Shown here in pieces: positions 23,383 through 36,113 of a DNA stretch of 64,000 nucleotides. The position numbers were made by a program, and so were the translations under genes. The notes below the pieces were generated by a model. It saw only the letters and a list, made by a program, of their open reading frames with translations. It was not told the origin of the DNA and ran no database searches. Source of the DNA: Batillaria attramentaria (Eukaryota > Mollusca > Gastropoda > Batillariidae); contig JACVVK020000148.1 of the NCBI GenBank assembly GCA_018292915.2, positions 58,501-122,500 on the forward strand, given 5' to 3'. Position 1 is the stretch's first letter. The number at the start of each line of letters is the position of its first letter.

Positions 23383-26300
23383 CAGCTGATTTTTCTCTCT
23401 GTCTGTGTGTGCAGGGTGTTTGTGTTGCTGAGTGCGCTGAGCCAGAAAGCCCTGACTGGGCCAAGCTGCGTGCGTATCCTGGACAGTTTACTGGCCATGT
23501 TGACCGGCGTTCTGCAGCCACTGGTGGCAGCACAGAGTTCCTCCGCGGATGCTGCAGGCTGCCTGGATCTTGGTCTGGTCAGCTGGATTCTCCTGTTCCT
23601 CTGCCGCAACTTCGAGAGCGCTCTGACCTCCAGTGGATCTGAGGACTCGGACAAGGGTGCTAAGCGTGAGAAAGAGGGTGAGTCAGGGTGTACGTGTAAT
23701 GTGCTGGGGGGAAACGTGTTGGTACAGCGCACACCATATGAGATGGCTTGTAGTGATGAGTGGCTGTATACATGTGCTTGACACAGGTCAGTGTTGTGTC
23801 AGATCAAGTGTATTTTGCAGTGATTGCCGGGACTGCTGTCATCATCCCACAAAAATAAACAAACTAGCAGAAACTTAAATATTCTTTGACAGATGTTGGC
23901 TTCACATAGGCAGATGAAATAAATATTTGAAGTTACCTGCCTCATTTGAGTGTTCATTTACAAGCTTGTCTCTGTTGTTCTCTCTCAGGAAACAGCGGAA
24001 GGTGGAGTTTTATCCAAGGTTCCTGGACAGGTGCGGGGACAGGGGGAGGCAAGAGCAAGTCGCGCAAGCTGTACAGCCGCTCCATGCAGAAACGCATCCT
24101 GCATCACAAGCAGAAGTTGCACGACATTGAGGCTGCCAAGTCGATGCTGGAGAAAGCCAAAGACAAGCTCAGCACTCAGGTAGGTGTAATGAAGTTGTTT
24201 GCACTGGAGTTTGGGTTTGGATCAGTTTCTGCCAGAGTGGACAAAATATTTATGCATAACAGACTCACCCATCTTTTAAGTTCTGTCCGTGTTGTTTGGT
24301 AACCCTTTTAGATGTGTGATCTAATTATGTTTACTCTTTGTAGATCATCATGGTTTAGTGCGTAGAAAGGGGGGAAAAAAAGACAAAAACCAACAACAAA
24401 AACACACAAGAAAGTGTCAAACAACAACAGATACCCTCCTTGTTTTTCATTATGCCTTTTTAGTCACTTTGTTCTTTTTTTTGTGTGCACTCTTTTGACA
24501 TTTCAAATTGTGTGTTCTCGTTCGATCTCTCCAGATTGTCTTTTTAAAACTTTTTATCTGTAAAAATATTCCTATTTCTAATGTGTTTGATGCCTAACTT
24601 GCATTTCCTGCACTTGAGAACATTGCTGTGAGACTTGGTAACTTCACGTAGGATACTCGCTGGTCCCACCTTTTTGTAGCCGTCTTTGTCTTTTGACAAC
24701 ATTTCAGGTGGGTCAGGTAGTGTTTAAAGAGGCAGCAGGTGGTAAGGACAGCAAGGCACTGCTAAAAGAACAGGAGGCACTTCTCAAGAAAGAGCTTGCT
24801 CAGTTTCGTAGCAAGGTACTTGTACTGTTTCATGACTTACAGACTCGCTGGAGTTTTATTCATGTAGTTTCCAGCTTTTGTTGTACGGTGCTAGAAGTTG
24901 TAGTCTGTTGGCCTCTCCACGTGAAGGTGCTTCAAGGAAAATCAAATCTGATGCAAATATATGTGGAAGACAGTTTGTCTCTGTTGACAAAACTGTTATG
25001 GTGAAGGTGTGTGTGTGTGACTACATTGTTTGCTGTGTTTGTGAGAGCAAGTGAAGGTTTGACCATTGTTTCTGGCCTAAATTTTCTTCTTTGTGCCCTG
25101 TCTAAACCTGTAATATTGCACTCGTTTAGTTTAATGCACTTCGTTGGTGAGAAAAGATGCACAAACCATGAACAATGCACCAATATGGCGGGTAAAAGAT
25201 ATTCAGTGTGTGTGAAATGTGAGAGCAATTACTTCGCATATTGAAATGAACAGCCGTTGCTGCAGTTGTCCGTAGAGGAAATGACGACACCGACAAAAGT
25301 TCATTAAATTTTTTGTCACAAATTAAAGAGATGGTCTTTAATTGATTGTTGCCAAACTAGATGATCTAGATAGAAAACTGTTCTGATGACTGTACAGCAT
25401 TGCAGAACCAGGGAGACATTAAGGTTGAATAGATCAGGATGCCTCATATTTGTCGGACTTGTTTATGATGGCAAAAACTTTTGTTTCGGCTGTCGCAGCA
25501 CTTCAAGGATATGATCTACATGCGGCGCAATGACCTTGAATACCTGCGCAAGCTGCCTAAAGAGGACAGTGGAGCTGGGGGCGGAAAGGACACTGAGGAT
25601 GAGCCGACAGAGCCTCTGCTGGTGTTGCCACGGGAACGATGCCTGCTGGTGGTGCGAGGACTGATGTCACTGCTGCTGAGCATGGACTTCTCTTGTCACG
25701 TTGACCTCTTCCTGGTGGCTTGCAAGGTAAGGGAGGAAGTATTCAATTCAATTCAATTCAATTCAATAAATCTTTATTATCCCCCTAGGGGAAATTGGGA
25801 TGTTGTGATCATAAAAACAGACAGTACATTAAAAACACTCAAACAAAATAATCAATAAGCAAACCATACAAGAGTATAAAATTAGATATATAACACATTA
25901 AATCCCACCTTAAAATATTCCTTAAATATCACATCAGTACCATCACATCTAAGCTTTAAAAAAAAGAAAAAAGAAGTAGGGACGAGGAGCGCAAGTTGAA
26001 AACTTTTGCATACTTGCATGATGGATTGTATGTCAACCTTCAAATAGCACAAGGATGTAAGTGCCTATCAAACCCACAGCGCTTTAGGCCTTTTCACCAA
26101 ACGGCGGTAGATGTGTTTGGAGATGGGTTGGTGTACACCTGCAAGGACTGAAGTGAGAGAAAAAAATGAAATAGGGGGTCATGGCATTTCGGTTCCACTT
26201 AGTTGAATCAGTGTTGAATTCAGCTGAATTAGTGTTGCCCCCCTCCTTGTTTTCATTATGTATTAATGTGTGCCAGGTACTGGCCAAGATCTGTGTGGCG

Positions 26301-27893
26301 ACAAGACCTGCGTTGACCTTGGCAGAGGTCATGTCCCAGGAGCAGCTTGAGAGGCTGATTCTGCTGGCTGTCCAGCATGACAACAGCGGTCCTTCCGTCT
26401 GGGGTGGACCTTGGGCCTCGCACGCTATCACTTGCCTCCTGCAGGATATCCTAGAAGGTAAGGCCTGCTATCCAGTGATACAGTTCTGTGTGTGTGTGTG
26501 TGTGATATTTATTTGTGTTTTCTGTCTGGTCAGGTGATTGTGTTTTTACTCTTGTGTGTTCTGAGGAGAAGTTCAAGCAGCACCTGGTATTTTACTTAAA
26601 AGTTTTGTGGTATAGTACGGTGTCGTATGGATTCTGCTGACTCACTCTTTTCCTCAGGCTGTGTAACTTGACAAAACTGCGGTTTGTGGCAAAACTGTAT
26701 TGGTCATGTTCGGAACGTACCTAGTCACTCCTTTGGCAGAGACGCCAAACATCAGCTAACCACCTGGTTCATCATGTTTATCTTGACAGGTGAAAAGCTG
26801 TATCCGAATTCCATGACATCATCGGAAGAGGACCTGTTGGCCTCAGAAACTGCTGAAACTGATGAGCAGCTGGCTCAGAGCGGCACGTCCATCAACACGG
26901 ATGACGGCACTGACGATGATATTGGTGAGTCAGTTTATTTTATTTGTCACATGCCTTGTCTTGCTTAGGTCAGAATAGCAAAAGGTTCATAACACGCATT
27001 TTCTAAACCACTGGCATTCCTTCTGTTTCTGATAATTGTCATGGGCAGCTGGGGCAGCAGTCGAGCATTGGACTTTCAGTGCTCAGGTCGTGAGTTTACT
27101 TCCTGGCAGGGGCCAGATATTTGTGCTGGCCTTTTTCTTGTTGCCCTGTCTTCGATATCACCCAGATGTGGTGGAAAAAAGACAAATAAACCCTAAACAC
27201 GCACCCACCCTGATAATTGTCATGCTGAGATTTTCCATTTTGCTACTCGGATGTCAGAAGGACATCACAGAATTTGGCATCATCGCAAGAGATTTAAACG
27301 TTCCTTCTCTTCCCTTTTTCCACAGACTCGCTGGCAGAAGGCGGAGCAGAGGGTGGCCTGGAGCCGCCCACTCTGGACAAAGACGCCTCCATGATGATGG
27401 ACCTGCTGCTGGACGAGGTGGAGCTGGAGGATGACTCACTGGACTCTCTCGTTGCCATGGACATGCAGCCTGGGCCCATCCCCCTGCCTCCGCCACCACC
27501 AAGTTACACTAGCAAGGTCTTTGCACCCAACTTGCCAGCTGCCTTTGCTGCCTTTCCCAAGCCCCCCATGGGCAAAAAGAAGCTGCCAGGAATGGGGTTC
27601 CAGCAAAATGGGCAGATGGACCCCATGTTGGGACCCTCCAGTTTGTTCCACATCAACCCTGCTGCTGATGACTTCAAGTTCAAGACATCAACCGCGAGGT
27701 GAGAGCATTGACAACATCAGTGAAATTTTGAGTGATGATAAGAATATTAATAGTAATGGATATTTTATAGTGCTTCTTCGCAGTGAGCTTTAAGTGCTTA
27801 CAATATTAAGAAAAATAAAATAAAATAATGCCAGAGAGAACAATAAAAGCCACAGCAAATTGTGGCACACATGCGTGTGCACACACATGCACG

Positions 27894-27924
<31 letters not shown>

Positions 27925-30900
27925 ATACACACACACAGAGTTCCATCAATCCCTCATGACGCGTGCTGGGCTGAGAACAAGTGTGTTTCGACTAAGTTTG
28001 ACAAGCAGTGATGCCTGTACACTGATCAAATTCTGAAAGCTGTGGACAGTAATTGTAGGGTAGTTGAGTAGCAGTTGAGTTGAAAGTCTCTGTTTGGCAT
28101 TCTGAATTTTCCTAGTTGTGGTTTGCTTTGTAAGATTTCAACAGTTAGTATATTGTAAGATACGTCCACTGTTTCCGTACACCAGCTCTGTGGACAAAAA
28201 GACAGACCAGTTCAAGAAGCTGAAGACAAAGCTGAATGACCTCATCAGCACTAAAGCAGCTGCCAGCAGCCATGGTCTCTCAGTGGCACAGGACGCACGG
28301 CTTGAGTTTGGTCTTCAGTGGTTACCAGAGCTGCGGTTGAGGGTAAGGAAAGCAAGACCTCTGCCCTGACCTAAATTGCACACATCACACAGTTTAATCC
28401 AAGTATTATGCCTTTGCTGGATGTACGCATGCTGTACAGTGACTTTACACATACAAGCTGTTGTATCATCGAACACTGGAGTGCCGGAATATCAAAATTA
28501 GAAAGTTAAGTCCTCTCCGCTGCTTGCAAGATCAGTGTATGAACACTCTGAAAGATAACGCTTTCAAGTTTTTCCAGGTGCGCAGATGCTTAAGTGGACA
28601 TGGTTGTCCTGTTTGAATGCAACGTGTGTAGAATTGAATGAAGATTTACATGTCCAGGTTGAAGTTCTTTTGTTTGGTAACTTTGCACTACTGTTTATTC
28701 CGTAAAGATAAATTCCCTGATGGTTTTGTTGAAACAGGTGATGCTGTCTGTGCATGTGGACAGTGTATTTGGAGCGTTCACCAGTCCCCTCCCCACACCG
28801 CCACAGCTTCCACACATGCTGAGTGAGCCAGCAGTAGCACCCATGACATCCACGCCCACAGATGATGAGCTGTCACAGGCCACGCAGGCTGGCCAGAGTG
28901 TGAGTGGAGTTGTTTGTTATTTCAAATATGTTCTGCTTCTTTTCTGTCAGCATTTGAAACAGGGAACAGCATTGAGCAAAGCGAAACAGTTGAAGAAACT
29001 ATAACCATCCTTTTTGTTTTTTTTTTGGTAGCATAGTAGGTATTTCTCTACTGAATAAAAAAGATTCATACTCTCATGTTGAAGTTTTTGACAGTTGTCT
29101 CTAGAATACTAGGACTAGTAGTTCTAGCAGCAGTGTGTTTGAAAGTATGTGTCGTCATTTTTCAGATGCTGTCTTCTTCTGCCATGCTGAGTCAGTGTTT
29201 TGACCACCTGTTTGCACAACTGTCTCATGGGCGCGTCAGCCTGGACTCAGTTCTACAGCTGTGGCTCACCCTCAACCAGAGTTCCACCTCGTCCAGTTCC
29301 CACGAAGACCAGACACCCATGGCATTCGTCCCCTCCCGGGTGCCGATCGTCCCACTGGGCCCTCGGGCCGTTGTCCACCTGATGGAGGCTGTCATGGCTA
29401 CCCCCGTCATTTCAGTACGATCCTGGGTGTTTGTACTGCACACACTGTGCCTCCTGGCCAACCAGCGACTGGATGCAGCACCCTCTGCAGCGGAGGAAGA
29501 GGCCGCTACTGGAGGTCGGGACATGGGCCCAGCTTCTGATGGTGTCGGTACCAGCTCTATGGCGTCAGTAGTGCTGACTGATTCTAACCTTGTGCCCTTC
29601 ATCATCAAGTTCCTGTCAGGCTCATCGGCAAACTCACCTTCCAGCAGTGGCCTTCAGTTCTATCAGGTGAGGCAGCATTCTTACTTGCAGGTTTCAGCCT
29701 GGAGAAAATGAGGTGTACAACAAGAGCAGTTTGTCTGTATGAACAAACCGGCAGACCAGACAAATTCTTTGGTATAATTAAGGTCTTGGATCTACAGTCC
29801 AAAATGGCAGTAACAGTAGGTAGATGGTATGGCGATGTGACCGAAGGCAGATTCAGTTTAGTAGTTTACACTAGCTTTTTTGATGAGGTCAGACTTTGCA
29901 ACAGCACCATTTTAAACCTATGAAGTAATATAGGCCCATTGTTTGACCCTTTGTTTTCTTTTCATCTTATACTGTATAACATGTTGCAGGCTGGCCCAAG
30001 TGCCACACGAGCTTTTGATGACTTCCTTCACCGTTTGCTGTGCAAGTCTGTGGATGTGAATGGTCAGAATCTGAAGGAAATCCTTCTCAAGATCGTCTAC
30101 CAGCTCACTGCTGAAAGGTAAACCAGTTCACATACTTCTCTCTACAATAAACACTATCAGCATACTTGGTGTGAACAGCTTACTCTTTCAAATAGTTGAT
30201 GTTCAAGTATATATCAAGATACTTTTTTCTCTGTGTGAATGCTTGCTGCAGGAATGCACTGGTTGCTTCAGGATATGGTGTGTAACTGATACGTATGTGT
30301 CTGGTATTTTTTTCAGGGGTGCCATTTCCTCATGCACGGGTCCACTAGATGCGCAGTGCAAGTTTGTGGAGACGGTGGCAGGCGTGACCTTTGACAGCGT
30401 GGACTTGAGCAATGCCATCTCTGTTGTCGCTTCGATCTCTGCGCTGGTTCACCAGCACATTCGCTGTCAGGACCCCGTGCTGTGCGCCAGTTCTCACGAT
30501 GCCAGCATCAGCGCTCGCTCTTGCTTCAGCGGGCTCTTTGCCTCCCTTCTGCGAGGTGGGGAGCCTCGGGGATCCGGGGGAGAAGCCAGCCGCGACCAGC
30601 TCATGTGCTCCCTTCTGCGGCTGGTCAATAAACTAGTGCAGGTGCCCCTCCCTGGCACCTCACCGCGCCCTAATCCCCCCACTGACGGGGCTGGCAGGGA
30701 TCAGATGGAATTGCAAGAGGGCATGTCGGATGCGGCCAAGCTCAACTGGGCGTTCAATTCCCTGTCCATGCAGTCTTCAGCTGTGCCAACATCACCCATG
30801 TCAGATGATGAGAAAAGACAGCAGACAACTAGTGGTAATGTGTCAGGGGCTGGTGGTGGCGGTGGTGGTGGCTCTGATCCCTCAGACTCCACGGACACGG

Positions 30901-33900
30901 TCACTGGGGAGCGGTACGTGGCGGACATTATCCTGGGCAACCCACACGTGATGCAGAGTCTCGTCCAGGCCCTGAGCTACTGCAGCAGCAACAAGATGGC
31001 TCTCATCCTTGGCTCCGCGCCCGCAGCGTCAGCAGCAGCACCCGGCAACGACAACTTCAACATGGCCGACCCACTGTCCGTGGGTGACGGCATATACCAG
31101 ATCCTGTGCACGTTGCTAGTGCGGGCCACCAACTGTAACGCCATGACGGAGAGCCTGTTTCACTACCTGGCAGGCAACTACCCGCACCTGGACTCCAGCG
31201 CCCTCTGTCGCTTGTCAGAGCCTCTGTTGAAGTTCCTGCTGCGTGTACTGGATAATGCAGCTGCCATTCGCCACTTTGTTGAACTTGGTAAGACATTTTC
31301 TTCTAAAATGTTGTGGTGCAACAACATTTTTTGCTCCTAAAAAGTTGTAGAATATATTCACATTACTTGTATGGGTCAGGGAGAATGTTGTTTGAATCAG
31401 ATTTTTCTCTCAGCCAATGGGTAGAGGACTTACTTTGGTCTCTGTGTGCGCGCACGTAGTGTGTTTTTAGACATTTCAGGCTGGGGAACTCTCACACACT
31501 AGCCTGTTTCTAATCAGTAGTGCATTTGATTTATGGTCATGTATCTTTGATGTGCAATCTGGATGTGTTGGTTTGACAACAGTCCGTGCATAGTAATGCT
31601 AATGGTGGTACATGATGCTAATGATCCTGTGTGTGTTTTTTCAGGTGGCGTACAGGTGGTGTGTACAAGCCTGGTGCGGTCAAGCCGCCAGTTCATCTCC
31701 GTCGGCCCCAGCATGATCTCCACCATCATGCAGAACATGACCAGCGTGGCAGCCGCTGCTGCCGAGGAGAAGGCCAAGGCAGCTGACTCGGATAATGTGG
31801 AGGGACTGTTTAACTTCGCTCCTTTGGGTGAGAACCTGTAGGCTTGCTCGGGAGTTTGTGTGGGTTATTCAACAGAATATGATTATGAACACAGTTTGTG
31901 CAAGAAGTTTGGCATTCCAACCCCAATTTATCTTTGTTAGAGTTAGTTATATGTGAGTTTTCTTGGTCCAGGCATAGTGTTTGCTAGTGTGTTTCATTTT
32001 AAATTTGTTAAAATTGAGCAGAAGAACCTGTTCTTGTACTGTCAGTCTGAGTCAACACCTTATTGATGTGTCTACAGGCACCATAATGTCCACAAGCCCA
32101 ACAGCCAGCCCGGCAGATGCACTGATTCAGACATCGGCGCCACACAGGCGCGCTCGGACAGCAGCTTGGAGCTATCACTTCTACCCTGATGAACCCTGGG
32201 TGGAGCTGGTCATCACTCTGCCGTTTGCAATCCTGCTGCGTCAAGTTCAGATTCGACCACATAGTGGTGCCCTTACCAGTATGTACTGTTGTATTTTTTA
32301 AGATCAGTTTGTTGGAGTTGCTGCCTTAAATGGTTTACTTGCATTTGGTAGTGCATGAATCATATTTAAGTAATGAAGGTTCGTTTTGTAAGCTAAATTA
32401 TTTTAGTTTTTGCTGCAGCTTGCCCGTCGTTCGTCTCCTTGGAGATCAGTCATGATGGACAGACGGTGATCCCCACCTCACCACCACTGGTGACCTGCAG
32501 TTTAGCGGTGATCAAGCTGCAGCTGCTGCGGCCGGAGGTGGTGAGCTCGGTGACATTGCGGCTTCACCGGCCACGTGATTCCATGACCATCGGCCTGCAG
32601 CAGGTGTGTTTGAGAGGGCAGCGGGCATTTGGAGAGGTTACGGAAGCAGTCAGCACATTACTGCCCAGTGAAGATGTCATGACCAGATGCAGGTATGTTC
32701 TGGTGTGGTTCTTGTGGTTGAGTTTCAGTTGAGATAACATACTGCTTGAGCTTAGCCCATAAGTATGATTCACAAGCAACAGACTCTTTTCAATATAAAA
32801 GTTAATTTTTTGTGTGCTTTTTGTTGGCTTGATTTTTGAAAAGATGTTCAGTAGTTATTGAGAATGTTACATTGAGCAACAAGGCTTTGTTGACGCATGT
32901 TTGGAAACTGGACACATCTCATCCAAATTGTAGTTTACATATTATGTACATGACAATGCACTGTTGGACAAATCAGCATCATACTACATTGAATCATAGT
33001 AGATTTTTCGCGCAGTTGGATTATTTTGAAAATGGTGCAGGATGACAGTCAGGCATGCATTGTACACTCCTCTTGCACTTTTTTCAAAAATTGAGTCAAT
33101 CCCAGATTATATGGTGAAGACCTGGTTGCATATATGGGCCCTTCACAATTTCCTGTTGATTTTTCCTGTTTAGCATGGGCTGGCTGCGACTGCTGCACCA
33201 TTGCCTGATGGCTCACGAGGACGTGCAGCAAGAAGTTGCGCAGGCTGCAGCTCCTGCGTGTAACCTGCTGAACACCTGCACCTCCTTGCTGGTTTCTCCG
33301 GCGACCTCATTGTATGCCAGCAAGATCGAGGCGGTCCTGCTGCAGCTCGGCTTGAGCTCTGTGGACATCGGCCTCTCCCTGATCAACTGCATCCTCAGGA
33401 ACCCCGCCCACTGCCGTGAGAGAGGTAAGTAGGAGAATGGAATACGCATCGTAAATGATGTACATTGAGGCATGAGATTTCTCAGCCAATTCGCTGATTT
33501 CATTTTTTTTCTTATTTTTTTCCTTAATGTTTAGAGAGTTGGTTTAGAGAGGCTCTGTTCTACACAAAAGTACACTAACTTTCATTGACATTTTGGTGAA
33601 GGATAAAAAACAGTTGGAGGGGGGAGGATGTGTGATGTACTAGAGATCCCTCTTTTATCATGATTGTAATAACTTTCTCTTTGTGCCCAGGCGGAGGCCA
33701 CATCTACCTGGGTCGAGTGAATGGTGTGGCCAGTACCTACACTGTGGAGATCCTGTATCAGTTGGGCATCAGACAAGACGCAGGCACCAGGCACAGGTTG
33801 GTACCGCTTGCTTCAGAAAAGAGGCAGATAGTTCAGCCATTTCACCGACAACAAAACTGTCACAGTTTAGTTTGGCATCTCACACTACACCTGTGTACGT

Positions 33901-36073
33901 TGTACATTTGTGTCCTTCGCTGGTCACTGGTGACTTATCGGACAAGAACCTCTGTTTTGGTGACAAGGGGAAGCTTGTTATATGTTTATCACCAAGGCAT
34001 CAGATTGCTCATTTTGCGAGAAACTCACACAGCACCCCTGGCAGGAGAAGTGGCACGGCATACATGTCTGTCCATTTTGCAGCACGCCTCATCATTTGTT
34101 TTGCTTTGTGTATGTGTACAGGGTTCAGGCTTTGCTCCAGTGGTTGGCTGACAGCGCCCAGGCTTACATCCGCCGGCTTTTGCTCATGCGCGACGACCAC
34201 ATGGGCATGTGCACTCCTGATCCCGCCTCCCCTCTGTCTGCGAGCCCAGCTCCGGAGCATGTGCACTGTGTGGCAGCAGTGTTGTGGTACAGCCATGAGC
34301 TGCCTGTGGAATATGACCTGCTCCAGCTGCTCACGCCAGACCTAATCCAGTGAGTTTGATGTGTTCATGAACGCTGTCATCAGGTCTTGATGTTCTTCTA
34401 CCCAGCTGTGTAATTTTCTCCCTGTTTTTATGTTGTTTCCATAGTAATGGAAACAACATCATAGGATGGGCTAAATTTTCCACGTTCATAGGCAAGCATC
34501 TGTGGTACAAACGCACGTCACTGCCGATCTCCCGCAGAGACGATTATGCAAGTGTAACTCTGACAATGACGTAAGAAAACGTGCGTCATCGATGCTGGCA
34601 TGTATGCTGCGCCGAACGCGTTTCTCCTCCTCACTGAGTGCCGTCTGTGTGGATGTGTGTGTGTGTGTGAATTGTGTCCGGGCCCGTTTCTTCAAAAATA
34701 CTTAACCGAATGGCTTCAAATTTGGGGTATTCAAATATATCAAAATGTTACATTAGACGATTCAAGTGTGTGATGATTGCTTAAGTGACTTGGGAGTTAT
34801 CGCCCTTTTGAGACAAGTTGGTTGTCTTTCGTTTACAGGCGTAATATTTATTTAAATCACTCAATTTTTTGGCAGTAGATAGCTTGAATACGGACTCTGA
34901 ACAGAATCACTACTAGAAAATGGTCGCTCTTATAGTTTTCATGTAAACCGAGCCTGAGTTGACATTGCATGTGAACCCAGTTCAGATTCCTATTTCTCCG
35001 AAAATACTGAACCGATCGATTTCAAATTTGGGGTTTCTAAATGAATCAAGATTGTTAAATAGAAGGCCCGATCCAGGTACGATTGCACACATGATTTGCG
35101 AGTTATCGCCCTTTTCAAAAAAGGTGGCTTTCTGGCGTTTAAAGGCGTAATATTTACCTAAACCACTCCATTTTTTGGACATACATAGCATGAATACGGA
35201 CTCTCAACTGAGTGAATTTTTGAGGTTGTCGCATTTATACTTTTGGCGTAAGCCGTACCTGATGAAAGTGCTGGTGAACACACTTTAGATCTCAAAATCG
35301 CTCCTACTATACATAGATAATGAGCCTGGGGTGCCATAAAAAATATACAAAAAAATTAGAAAAAATTCACTGCAGCCGTTATCGTCAGTTGACTCGAAAA
35401 TTTGTACTCAAAGCACATTTCCTCTACACAAGCCACACGCCTCACAAACATCGCAGAAAAGGCACACGCGCACTGACGCAAAATTGTATCAGCGTTAGTT
35501 TGCCGACGTCATGTTTGATTGACGTGATGCTGGCATTTCTTAGGGGTGTGTCGTCACTTTTCGGAAGTTCTCTATTTGTAGACGGGGAAAGCGGGAGTTT
35601 CATTGATGAAGTGAGCTTTGTTTTTCCCACTGACTCTCAATAGCATAGTAGAGTGAGAGAACACCACATCGGTCTCAGTGGAGCACATGCACAAACGCGG
35701 CTCGCGCAAGTCTGTGTGCGTGTGTGCGCGCGCGCGTAGTGTGTGTCTGTGTGCGCGCGCGCGCAGCAGACATAACACATAGTGAAAAAAACGTTCGCCG
35801 CGCAGACTTGTCTGTTAAACACATTGAGCCGGTATAAATTTGATCGTTTCACTGCGCAGCAGCAACACTTCACTTTTCATGGGGCTGCTTTCATTGCAAG
35901 AATTGTATCCGAGTCAAAGTTATTACGTCAAATGTATTATGCGTCATCCCAATGAGGAAAAACGTCATAGATTTCAAAGAAAACAACTTGACGTCTCTCT
36001 TCCAAAACCAAGGTTGGTCTGACAAGCCCGGTCAGTTGTTTCCATTCAGAGAGAGAGAGAGAGAGAGAGAGTG

Positions 36074-36113
<40 letters not shown>

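Larger units (their letters stand above)
19037..28899 (+). other. BIRC6: BIRC6 exons 21-35
   Basis: Exons: 19037-19426, 19792-20176, 20688-20902, 21192-21693, 22239-22471, 23009-23130, 23415-23677, 23989-24179, 24708-24815, 25499-25726, 26277-26457, 26790-26924, 27326-27698, 28186-28342, 28738-28899 (residues 1608-2822). Exon 21 has [12 protein letters not shown], then a glycine/valine run. Exon 22 starts with a proline run and includes a CAG/CAA glutamine tract at about 20050-20083. Exon 23 ([19 protein letters not shown]) and exon 24 ([27 protein letters not shown]) form a discoidin-like block that is nearly identical to human. Exon 30 has [18 protein letters not shown]. The linker exons 32-33 are acidic or proline-rich and poorly conserved. 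Confidence 0.92.
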
